Shown: positions 1 to 6,141 of the stretch, piece by piece
Numbering within the stretch: position 1 is the first letter of the stretch
Layout: each line of letters starts with the position of its first letter
Origin: Thermodesulfatator sp.
GTDB lineage: Bacteria > Desulfobacterota > Thermodesulfobacteria > Thermodesulfobacteriales > Thermodesulfobacteriaceae
DNA: 15,931 bases
Direction of reading: 5' to 3'
Assembly: GCA_003978075.1 (NCBI GenBank)
Contig: QOAM01000060.1
Coordinates: 1-15,931 of the forward strand
Notes under the pieces: model-generated
Seen by the model: the letters and a program-made list of their open reading frames with translations, nothing else
Database searches by the model: none
What the model was told of the DNA's origin: nothing
Position numbers and translations under genes: made by a program

Positions 1-18
1 TTAAATAGGCGCAAAATT

Positions 19-37
19 ACCTCATTTATTCAGAGGT
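19..37 (-). terminator. Possible weak terminator after tRNA-Ala
   Basis: Read on the minus strand, ACCTC pairs with GAGGT across a 9-nt AT-rich loop and is followed by AATTTT. It lies about 50 nt beyond the tRNA-Ala 3' end, where an rpsT-tRNA transcript would be expected to stop. The stem is only 5 bp and the T run is short, so this is a weak call. Nothing else recognisable lies in positions 1-88. Confidence 0.25.
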
Positions 38-88
38 CTCTAGAACATTTTAGGAAGAGGATAGCTCCTCGGAAACCCTTGAAAATAT

Positions 89-164
89 TGGTGGAGATGG
101 GGGGATTCGAACCCCCGACCTCCAGATTGCGATTCTGGCGCTCTCCCAACTGAGCTACATCCCC
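89..164 (-). tRNA. tRNA-Ala (anticodon CGC)
   Basis: A full cloverleaf folds on the minus strand: acceptor GGGGATG/CATCTCC, D stem GCTC/GAGC, anticodon stem CCAGA/TCTGG with loop ATCGCAA, and T arm with GTTCGAAT. The anticodon is CGC, reading the alanine codon GCG. The acceptor carries the G3-U70 wobble, the classic alanine identity element, which supports the assignment independently. The 3' CCA is encoded. It starts 6 nt after the rpsT stop codon and is probably co-transcribed with it. Confidence 0.95.
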
Positions 165-170
165 ACCAGA

Positions 171-455
171 TTAAGCTTGGGCAGAAAGGGTCGCTTTCCG
201 AGCGTTAAGTTTGGCTGCCAGGCGCGAGATCTTGCGTGCGGCTGTGCGCCAATGGAGAGTCCCTTTGGAGGCCGCCCGTTGAATGAGACTCTGGGCCTCG
301 CGAAAGGCCTCCTCCGCCTTGGCCAAATCGCCCTCCTCTAAAACCTTTAAGAATTTTTTAGTAGCCGTTTTTATCCGTGTCTTAAGGGCCTTATTGCGCA
401 AACGCCTCTTCTCACTCTGACGCCAAGCCTTAGCAGCAGATCGGTGTAGCGGCAA
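171..455 (-). CDS. rpsT: 30S ribosomal protein S20 (bS20)
   Basis: This 94-residue, strongly basic protein has the bS20 N-terminal pattern: an HRSAAK segment followed by RQSEKRRLRNKALKTRIKT. The rest is helical and Lys/Arg/Ala-rich, as expected for the three-helix S20 fold that binds 16S rRNA in the small subunit. The usual family length is about 85-95. The start is TTG; it is supported by an AGGAAGGAGGG Shine-Dalgarno tract 6-9 nt upstream and by alignment with the usual S20 N-terminus (MANHKSA-type). TTG starts are a known way to lower translation, and S20 is autoregulated at translation in enteric bacteria, but whether that applies here is inference. The stop codon is 6 nt from tRNA-Ala, so the two probably share a transcript. 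Confidence 0.95.
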   Translation of the reverse strand: MPLHRSAAKAWRQSEKRRLRNKALKTRIKTATKKFLKVLEEGDLAKAEEAFREAQSLIQRAASKGTLHWRTAARKISRLAAKLNARKATLSAQA

Positions 456-555
456 GACTAACCCTCCTTCCTGATCTTGAAAAAATTTCTCTTCTTTATG
501 GCCTCCGCCTCCTTATTTTAGAGACTACTTCCTTTTCCCGAGGGCCTTTTAAATC

Positions 556-561
556 TATAAT
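556..561 (+). promoter_or_regulatory. Possible -10 box upstream of the DUF72-hypD pair
   Basis: A perfect TATAAT lies 20 nt upstream of the DUF72 start codon, in the 126-bp gap between divergent rpsT and the DUF72 gene. No good -35 hexamer is seen 16-18 nt upstream (the position reads TTTTCC). If this promoter is used, the 5' leader would be very short. No convincing promoter for rpsT was identified on the other strand of this gap. Confidence 0.3.
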
Positions 562-581
562 TTTCTGGGCAGGGTGTCAAT

Positions 582-1361
582 ATGGAGATTCGAGTGGGGA
601 CTTCGGGGTGGAATTATCGCCACTGGCGCGGGGTCTTCTATCCCCGGGGCCTTTCTCCTCGGCATTGGTTGAAATACTACGCGGAATATTTTGACACGGT
701 GGAGGTGAACGCTACTTTTTACGGGACCTTGCGGCCCCAGACCCTGGCCCGGTGGGTGGCCGAGACCCCGGAAGATTTTACCTTTGCGGTAAAGGCCCAT
801 CGTTATCTCACTCATGTGAAAAAACTCCGCGGAGTGGAAGAGGCCCTAGAGCGTTTCTACGCCAACATCGCTCCCTTACATCCCAAATTAGGGCCTGTCC
901 TCTTTCAACTTCCTCCCTCTCTGGGTTATCATCCCGAGGTATTGGAGTCCTTCCTGGCCATCCTTCCTCGCGATTTCCCCGTGGCCTTAGAGATCCGACA
1001 TGCGAGTTTTCATCAAGAGGACTTTCTCCAGAGATTGCGGCGCCACGGAGTGGCCCTCTGCCTTTCGGATACCGCTGGACGCTACCCCTCTCTCTATCCC
1101 GCTCTTACCGCAGATTGGACCTATATCCGCCTCCACGGATCCCGTCGGCTCTACCGTTCCTGTTACACTTCGGAGGAGCTGGCCTGGTGGGCCGAAAAAA
1201 TCCGGGACTTCGGACTCAAGAGGGTGTATGTTTATTTTGATAACGACTCTCTGGGCTGGGCCCCAGAAAACGCTTTGCGGTTAAAGGCCCTGCTGGGGCT
1301 TCCCACACGGCCGCTTCCGGAGGAGGCCCAGGCCGAACTTGCCAGGAGGCCGCTAGACTAA
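582..1361 (+). CDS. DUF72 family protein (YecE-like TIM barrel)
   Basis: The 259-residue protein has the DUF72/YecE signature in order: VGTSGWNYRHWRG (residues 5-17), TVEVNATFY (39-47), a RWVAETPEDFTFAVKA segment (57-72), GPVLFQLPPSL (104-114), ALEIRH (135-140), LSDTAGRYP (161-169), the YIRLHG motif (181-186) and a C-terminal VYVYFDND stretch (215-222). These fit the strands and loops of the family's TIM-barrel-like fold, and the length is typical. The biochemical role of DUF72 is unknown; structures suggest a metal or nucleic-acid binding barrel, but no activity should be claimed. The start is ATG with only a weak GGGTG-type ribosome site. Its TAA overlaps the hypD ATG by one base, which implies translational coupling. 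About 20 C-terminal residues after the barrel are low in conservation. Confidence 0.88.
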   Translation: MEIRVGTSGWNYRHWRGVFYPRGLSPRHWLKYYAEYFDTVEVNATFYGTLRPQTLARWVAETPEDFTFAVKAHRYLTHVKKLRGVEEALERFYANIAPLHPKLGPVLFQLPPSLGYHPEVLESFLAILPRDFPVALEIRHASFHQEDFLQRLRRHGVALCLSDTAGRYPSLYPALTADWTYIRLHGSRRLYRSCYTSEELAWWAEKIRDFGLKRVYVYFDNDSLGWAPENALRLKALLGLPTRPLPEEAQAELARRPLD

Positions 1362-2401
1362 TGGGACGAATCTTTCGTTTCATGGAGGTTTGCGGGACCC
1401 ATACAGTTAACCTTTTTCGTTTCGGGCTGCGCAAGGTCCTCCCTCGGGAGATTGAGCTTATTTCTGGGCCTGGCTGCCCGGTATGTGTAATGCCCCAGGA
1501 AGAGGTGGACTTTCTGGTGGAAGCGGCTCGGGAGCCCGGGGTGGTGGTCTGCGCCTTCGGGGATCTTTTAAGGGTCCCGGGGAGCAAAGGCTCGCTCCAA
1601 GAGGTCCGGGCCCAAGGAGGCGGGGTGCGTCTGATCTATTCCCCCATGGAGGCGGTGCAGATCGCCGCCGCGGAACCGGGGAAAAAGATTGTTCTGGCCG
1701 GAGTAGGTTTTGAGACTACTGGTCCGGCCCATGCCGTAGCTCTGCTCGAGGCCCGCCGGCAAAGGCTCAAGAACTTCTTTTTCTTTTCCGCCTTGAGGGT
1801 CATGCCTCCCCCCCTGCGGGCTCTCCTCTCCGACCCGGATCTGGCCCTGGATGGTCTCCTCCTGCCGGGACACGTAAGTGCAGTCATCGGTTCCCGGCCC
1901 TACACTTTTATCGCCGAAGAGTTCGGGATCCCGGGGGTCATCACCGGTTTTGAGCCCCGAGACATGCTGGAAGGTCTGGCCCGGCTCCTGGAGTTGGCCC
2001 GCGAGGGGCAAGCTACTATAGAGATTCAATATAAGCGGGTGGTAACCCCGGAGGGCAATCCTTGGGGAAAGCGCCTGATGAGGGAGGTCTTCCGTCCCTG
2101 TGACGGCCGCTGGCGGGGATTAGGGCTTATCCCGGAAAGCAAGCTCACTCTAGCCCCGGACTTTGAAGAATTTTCTGCGGAAGAGGCCTTGGGGATAGAG
2201 CTTCAGCCCCTTCCCGAACCACCGGGTTGCGCCTGTGGAGAGATCTTGCGCGGGCGGAAGCGTCCTCCGGACTGCCCCCTCTTTGGTAAACGCTGCACCC
2301 CTGAGACCCCTTACGGCCCTTGCATGGTCTCCAGCGAGGGGACCTGCGCCGCCTATTTTCGCTTTGGGGGAGAGGAGGTTACCCTTCACGTAGCTTCTTG
2401 A
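1361..2401 (+). CDS. hypD: Hydrogenase maturation protein HypD
   Basis: HypD is the iron-sulfur scaffold that, with HypC, assembles the Fe(CN)2CO unit of [NiFe]-hydrogenases in the cytoplasm. The 346-residue product shows all diagnostic motifs: FMEVCGTHT (residues 7-15), GPGCPVC (36-42), GVGFETT (114-120), LPGHVSAVIG (168-177), and a C-terminal cluster region with CACGE (290-294), CPLFGKRC (305-312) and GPCMVSSEGTCAAYFR (319-334). Cysteines that hold the [4Fe-4S] cluster and the thiol-redox pair are present. It starts abruptly, six residues before FMEVCGTHT. Typical HypD proteins (about 360-380 aa) carry an extra N-terminal helical stretch there. The start overlaps the DUF72 stop (TAATG) and no in-frame extension is plausible. 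No hypA, B, C, E or F lies in the window. The 3' end overlaps the convergent response-regulator gene by 23 bp. Confidence 0.95.
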   Translation: MGRIFRFMEVCGTHTVNLFRFGLRKVLPREIELISGPGCPVCVMPQEEVDFLVEAAREPGVVVCAFGDLLRVPGSKGSLQEVRAQGGGVRLIYSPMEAVQIAAAEPGKKIVLAGVGFETTGPAHAVALLEARRQRLKNFFFFSALRVMPPPLRALLSDPDLALDGLLLPGHVSAVIGSRPYTFIAEEFGIPGVITGFEPRDMLEGLARLLELAREGQATIEIQYKRVVTPEGNPWGKRLMREVFRPCDGRWRGLGLIPESKLTLAPDFEEFSAEEALGIELQPLPEPPGCACGEILRGRKRPPDCPLFGKRCTPETPYGPCMVSSEGTCAAYFRFGGEEVTLHVAS

Positions 2402-3578
2402 GAAGCTGATAAAGTTTAGGGGGTTCCTGGTCCCGAAACTGCTCCTGAATACGGGCTATTTCCTCCCGGCTTGCCAGGAAGACTCGGGACACCCGGGGAT
2501 CAAAGTAGTTTCCGGTCTCTTCCTCGATAATGCGGAAGGCCTCTTCTAGGGGTAAGGCCTTGCGGTAAGGACGATCACTGGTCAGGGCGTCAAAGACATC
2601 GGCTACCGCTACTATTCTGGCGGCGAGAGGGATCTCCGGGCCCTGTAGGCCCCGGGGATAACCCCTTCCGTCCCATCTCTCGTGGTGACAGAGGGCTACG
2701 ACCTCCCCCACCCTTACGAACCCGCTACGGGTTCCCCTCAAGATCTCCGCCCCGATCTCCGTGTGCTTTTTCATCACCTCCCATTCCTCGGGGGTCAAGG
2801 GGCCGGGTTTAAGGAGAATCTGGTCGGGGATGCCGATCTTGCCGATGTCGTGCAGGGGGGCGGCGTAAAGAATACTTTCTACCGCCTCCTCATTAAGCCC
2901 CAGCTTGCGGGCGATGAGGGCGGAATAATGCGCCACCCGCAAGATGTGGTTCCCGGTGTGCTCGTCGCGATATTCCGCAGCACGGGAAAGCCGCACAATC
3001 ACTTCCAAGGAGAGCTCCTTGATGCGCTGGTGGGCCTCGCGCAGGGCCTCAAAGGCCCTCTGGAGTTCCTGGGTCTTGAGGTTGACTTCTTCTTCCAGGG
3101 CCTCCTTGTGCCTTTTGAGATGATCGCGGTAGGCCTTGACCTCCAGGAGGGACTTCACCCGGGCCTTGAGCTCCGGCAGGGCCACCGGCTTGGTGAGAAA
3201 GTCATCGGCCCCGGCTTCTAAGGCCCTGATCCGGTCTTCCACTTCCCCCAGAGCGGTAATCATCACCACCGGGATGTCCGCGGTTTCCGGATCGCGCTTC
3301 AACTCCTGACAGACCTCGAAACCCGACCTCCCAGGCATCATCACATCCAGGAGGATAAGGTCTGGAAGGCACTCACGGGCCAACTCCAGCCCTTCCTGTC
3401 CATCCGTGGCTCGAAAGACTTGGTAACCCAGGGCCTCCAGATAATCTCCCAAGAGCTCCAAAATAGTAATGTCGTCGTCCACACAGAGGATGAGTCTCCT
3501 TTCCGGAGAAAAGACTTCTGCTCCCTTCCCCTTTTCGTGGAGGGAGTCTCCACCTTCTCTTTTGTTTCCCGAGTGCAT
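2379..3578 (-). CDS. Response regulator with HD-GYP domain (probable c-di-GMP phosphodiesterase)
   Basis: The 399-residue protein is a two-domain signalling protein. A receiver domain (about 28-145) has the acidic pair D34/D35, phospho-acceptor D78 in LILLDVMMPG, T108 and K130. A coiled-coil linker follows (about 150-190). The HD-GYP domain (about 190-375) contains the HD dyad H243-D244 in LHDIGKIGIPD and the GYP motif at 306-308 in HERWDGRGYP. Intact HD-GYP proteins hydrolyse the second messenger c-di-GMP; the retained catalytic residues suggest activity, but the output is inferred. No partner kinase is adjacent. The ATG has only a weak AAAGAG site, and the first 27 residues before the receiver are charged and unconserved-looking, so a later start is possible. 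It lies downstream of the secreted hydrolase gene on the same strand, with a 147-bp gap holding a hairpin. Confidence 0.93.
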   Translation of the reverse strand: MHSGNKREGGDSLHEKGKGAEVFSPERRLILCVDDDITILELLGDYLEALGYQVFRATDGQEGLELARECLPDLILLDVMMPGRSGFEVCQELKRDPETADIPVVMITALGEVEDRIRALEAGADDFLTKPVALPELKARVKSLLEVKAYRDHLKRHKEALEEEVNLKTQELQRAFEALREAHQRIKELSLEVIVRLSRAAEYRDEHTGNHILRVAHYSALIARKLGLNEEAVESILYAAPLHDIGKIGIPDQILLKPGPLTPEEWEVMKKHTEIGAEILRGTRSGFVRVGEVVALCHHERWDGRGYPRGLQGPEIPLAARIVAVADVFDALTSDRPYRKALPLEEAFRIIEEETGNYFDPRVSRVFLASREEIARIQEQFRDQEPPKLYQLLKKLREG

Positions 3579-3621
3579 CTCTTTAAGCTTACATGAGACC
3601 TCTCAGAAAGTCTTCTTTGCG

Positions 3622-3639
3622 TTGGGGCTTCGCCCCCAA
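3622..3639. other. GC-rich hairpin in the gap between two minus-strand genes
   Basis: On the plus strand GGGGC (3624-3628) pairs with GCCCC (3632-3636) around a TTC loop, and the TT/AA flanks extend the stem with one bulged base. It stands out in otherwise AT-rich DNA between the secreted hydrolase stop (3726) and the response-regulator start (3578). No T run follows in either direction, so it is not a classical intrinsic terminator. It could stabilise or process mRNA, or be incidental. Confidence 0.35.
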
Positions 3640-3725
3640 ATCCCTTTACTTCATCTTCTCCTCAAGACCTCTGACTTTTCAGTTGAAACATAAATGGGGA
3701 TTATTTTTAATCATTTTAATCAGCG

Positions 3726-5165
3726 TCAATCTTTTGGAACCAAAAAATTCAGCAAGATTTCTACAAAAAGATTAGCGAACCATTCATGTTCTTCTTCTTT
3801 AAATAAGTATACTTTAATTGGAGCCCCAGAAGAACACTTATATTCGACTTCTATGGAGCCCTCTGCAGAACCGTTCTGGTTAGAGAGGATTTGACACTTG
3901 CGAGGTTCAGCAAAGGACCGGAGGACTTCCTTCATGTTCGGATACTGGACCCCGGTGAGCCTTCCAGTGCCCCCATAAAAAGGAACGAAGCGGTCCTGCA
4001 ATCCGTGGATGTGCAGAATGGCAACATTTTTTGCCTCCTTGAAATTGCACTCATCGTAGACCAGAGTTCCTGACACTACTACTACCCCTGTAAGACGGTC
4101 TGGAATTTCACAGGTTAGTCGGTAAGCCATCATACCTCCGTTAGAAAAGCCCATCAGGAAAACTCTATCGATCGGAAATTCGGAAGAAAGTTCGTTGATT
4201 AATGTCGAAAGAAAATAAACGTCATCAATATTTTCCTTTGTCGCTCTTCCACAACAGCGTCCGGCGTTCCACACTCTTCGATGTTGGTCCTCCCTGATCG
4301 GAGTTCCGTTGGGATAGGCCACAATGAAGTTGTCTAGCAGATCATGAAGTCGCGCCGTTTGCAAAAATTCTTTAGCATTACCAAGCCCTCCGTGGAGAGC
4401 AATCAAAAGAGAATATGAGGAAGAATGTGTTTCCGGAAGGCAGAGAAAGTAATTTCTCTTGAAACCATTGACGGAAAGAAAACGTTTCCTACAGGAATAG
4501 ACCCAACGGGAGGGGAGGCGGAAATATTTAATGGGAGAGAGATGAAGAGCACCGTTCAAGTCGTAGCCCCCTACAGCCACGTAGTAGGCGCTTCCGGGGG
4601 AGAGAGAAACCGAAAAGGAAGTTTTGAGCCCCATTTTGAGAAATCCAATGGGGCGCATCCACGGATAAGGAGCGTAGAAAAGGACATATTGAAGAACAGG
4701 AAAAGACGCTTGCCACTTTAACTTAACCTGATTTCCGTCTGTTTCGAGCTGCAGATTGATACCCCCGGGGAGGCACCTTCCGGGGTAGGCTACGGTTACT
4801 CCTTTACTTTCCGCAAGGCACACATTGGCGTAAGTTTTACCGTCACAACCACACACTGGAGCGTAAAATTCAATGCAGTACGAGGGCTTGGGTACGCAGA
4901 TTCCCTTGGCGAAACAACTAGGCCTGCGACAGAACTCCCCTTCCCAGCAGTTGTTTTCTTTTTCACAGACCCGATGTCCGGCACAAGAACGCTTCATGAC
5001 AAGGTCCCAAGCCGGACAGCGGAACTCTTCCCCGAAAGAAAAAACACATTCTTCCTCAGGGAGCAAATATTGACCTCCCAAGTTTTTACACTCAAGCGCC
5101 GCCGGGTTGGGCATGGGCCACGAACTAAGAGGGAAAAAGAAAGGGAAAAAGAAAAGAAAAAGCAT
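3726..5165 (-). CDS. Secreted Cys-rich/Kazal-domain protein fused to a PHB-depolymerase/feruloyl-esterase-type hydrolase
   Basis: The 479-residue product appears exported and modular. Residues 1-18 form a very hydrophobic Phe/Leu-rich segment that looks like a signal peptide, although it lacks the usual N-terminal Lys/Arg. Residues 26-90 are Cys-rich. Residues 97-131 carry a Kazal-like pattern with APVCGCDGKTYANVC (102-116). Residues 133-217 look Fn3-like. From about 225 to the end lies an alpha/beta hydrolase of the polyhydroxybutyrate depolymerase/feruloyl esterase (LpqC-like) type: oxyanion HGG (258-260), nucleophile S341 in GFSNGG, probable D391 in HGLQDR and H460 in EEEHEWF. The substrate is unknown. 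I chose the ATG at 5163-5165 because AAGGA lies 7 nt upstream, the signal segment then begins at residue 1, and an extended -10 element sits further upstream. Longer in-frame starts reach 5318 but lack ribosome sites. The region is visibly AT-richer than its neighbours, suggesting acquisition. Confidence 0.82.
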   Translation of the reverse strand: MLFLFFFPFFFPLSSWPMPNPAALECKNLGGQYLLPEEECVFSFGEEFRCPAWDLVMKRSCAGHRVCEKENNCWEGEFCRRPSCFAKGICVPKPSYCIEFYAPVCGCDGKTYANVCLAESKGVTVAYPGRCLPGGINLQLETDGNQVKLKWQASFPVLQYVLFYAPYPWMRPIGFLKMGLKTSFSVSLSPGSAYYVAVGGYDLNGALHLSPIKYFRLPSRWVYSCRKRFLSVNGFKRNYFLCLPETHSSSYSLLIALHGGLGNAKEFLQTARLHDLLDNFIVAYPNGTPIREDQHRRVWNAGRCCGRATKENIDDVYFLSTLINELSSEFPIDRVFLMGFSNGGMMAYRLTCEIPDRLTGVVVVSGTLVYDECNFKEAKNVAILHIHGLQDRFVPFYGGTGRLTGVQYPNMKEVLRSFAEPRKCQILSNQNGSAEGSIEVEYKCSSGAPIKVYLFKEEEHEWFANLFVEILLNFLVPKD

Positions 5166-5285
5166 GAAAAATTCCTTAAGCCCGAGTTTTTCCTTTGTAT
5201 ATTCTTTAATCTTGATTTTACTAAAAATCAAAATTACCCTAGATTTTGCCAAAATCTGGGTGAGGGCTAGGAATCTCTTAACCAT

Positions 5286-5294
5286 TTTATAACA
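5286..5294 (-). promoter_or_regulatory. Extended -10 promoter element for the secreted hydrolase gene
   Basis: On the minus strand the sequence reads TGTTATAAA, an extended -10 (TGnTATAAA). No strong -35 is present, though TTGCTA lies further upstream at non-optimal spacing. Transcription would begin near 5279, giving a leader of about 110 nt before the ATG at 5165. This excludes the in-frame ATG at 5318 and makes the one at 5285 unlikely as a start. Confidence 0.4.
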
Positions 5295-5324
5295 GATAGA
5301 GATAGCCTCTTGTAGCAATAGATG

Positions 5325-5360
5325 AAAACCCCTTTGCTCTAATGCTAATGCTTTAAGGGG
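5325..5360 (-). terminator. Possible intrinsic terminator of mobA
   Basis: On the minus strand CCCCTT (5360-5355, inside the last mobA codons) pairs with AAGGGG (5334-5329) around a loop of about 20 nt and is followed by TTTT. The stem is GC-rich but short and the loop is long, so strength is uncertain. If real, it separates mobA from the secreted hydrolase gene transcribed from its own promoter. Confidence 0.4.
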
Positions 5361-6001
5361 ATACAGCCCAGCAAGGGGGTCCGGAGGAGGATTTCTAACC
5401 GTTTTAATTCCTCCCGCTCATTCACGTTTAAAAAACTGAGCCCTTCCGGGTCCCAAACATACCATCTTTCCGGGGGTATTCCAAGTAAAGAAGGGCCAGA
5501 AAGCCTTGCCAGCCAACCTTTTACGGAGCGTCTTCCGGAGGCAAGATATCTTTCTAGATCCCGAGCTAGTTCTTTTCGATAAATCGCGGGAAAGGGGTGG
5601 TAATCTCCCGAGGCCCCGAGACAGAGTCCGGCCAGGGAAGTGCTTTTTAAAAAGTTCCTTAGGAGGCCTTCGATCAAGGCAGGTTGAAGGAGGGGCTGAT
5701 CACAGGGGGCCACTATTAAGGCCTCCGCAGGAGGAAGGGCCTTTAAGCCCCCGAGGATGCCTCCTAGAGGCCCGGCTTCGCGGAGGGGATCGTAGAGGAC
5801 CCGGTTAAAATGGGGCTTTAAGCGGGTTTCGGGCTGCTCGGGGGAACGCAAGGAAAGCCAGATTTCTCGGCAGAAAGGCTCCAGGGCTTCCTTTACCCAG
5901 AGGGCCAGGGGTTTTCCCTTTAGGAGGGCCAAGGCCTTTTCCTTCCCGAAACGGCGAGAAAGTCCTCCAGCCAGAATAAGTCCAATCAAATTCCTGTGCA
6001 T
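5345..6001 (-). CDS. mobA: Molybdenum cofactor guanylyltransferase
   Basis: MobA transfers GMP from GTP to molybdopterin to make the (bis-)MGD cofactor of molybdenum and tungsten oxidoreductases, in the cytoplasm. The 218-residue protein has the family's nucleotide-binding N-terminus LAGGLSRRFGKEKAL (10-24), the GPLGGI segment (78-83), the Mg-binding D101 in APCDQPL, YHPFPAIY (134-141) and the C-terminal NVN motif (192-194). Length and motif order match MobA (about 190-215 aa). The start ATG has no good Shine-Dalgarno within 12 nt (the nearest is AGG about 14 nt away), so translation may be weak or leaderless. It is divergent from sat across 140 bp. Neither AprBA nor QmoABC needs molybdenum, so the adjacency is not obviously functional; formate dehydrogenase or polysulfide/thiosulfate-reductase-type enzymes elsewhere would be the clients (inference). 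Confidence 0.93.
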   Translation of the reverse strand: MHRNLIGLILAGGLSRRFGKEKALALLKGKPLALWVKEALEPFCREIWLSLRSPEQPETRLKPHFNRVLYDPLREAGPLGGILGGLKALPPAEALIVAPCDQPLLQPALIEGLLRNFLKSTSLAGLCLGASGDYHPFPAIYRKELARDLERYLASGRRSVKGWLARLSGPSLLGIPPERWYVWDPEGLSFLNVNEREELKRLEILLRTPLLGCIPLKH

Positions 6002-6055
6002 GCAAAATTTTTAACCTATTTAAGAAAAGTTGTCATAAGAGCCCTTTTTTCGGAC

Positions 6056-6085
6056 TTGACAGAAAAGGGACGCTTGATCTATAAA
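6056..6085 (+). promoter_or_regulatory. Sigma70-type promoter of the sat-apr-qmo operon
   Basis: A perfect -35 TTGACA (6056-6061) is followed after 18 bp by TATAAA (6080-6085). Initiation is expected near 6092, giving a leader of about 50 nt that ends in the strong ribosome site GAAGGAGGT (6128-6136) before the sat ATG. A TGTCA (6031-6035) upstream forms an inverted repeat with the TGACA of the -35 (21-nt spacing). It could be an operator half-site or the start of the mobA promoter on the other strand, but that is speculative. Confidence 0.75.
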
Positions 6086-6141
6086 GGGTATGTCCTGAAG
6101 AGGGCTATAAATAATAAAAGTCTTGGAGAAGGAGGTGTGTG

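Noticed and set aside
57..70. Small GAGGA/TCCTC hairpin near the left edge as a terminator
   Set aside because: It has a 5-bp stem with no T run on either strand; the ACCTC/GAGGT stem further on is a slightly better, still weak, candidate.
5114..5165. Near-repeat of purine blocks (gggaaaaagaaa) as a possible tandem repeat or CRISPR-like element
   Set aside because: It is the reverse complement of Phe/Pro/Leu codons in the signal peptide of the secreted hydrolase, with no regular spacer structure.
5166..5318. 51-codon N-terminal extension of the secreted hydrolase
   Set aside because: The upstream ATGs at 5318 and 5285 lack ribosome sites and one lies upstream of the extended -10 element; the extension would bury the signal peptide.
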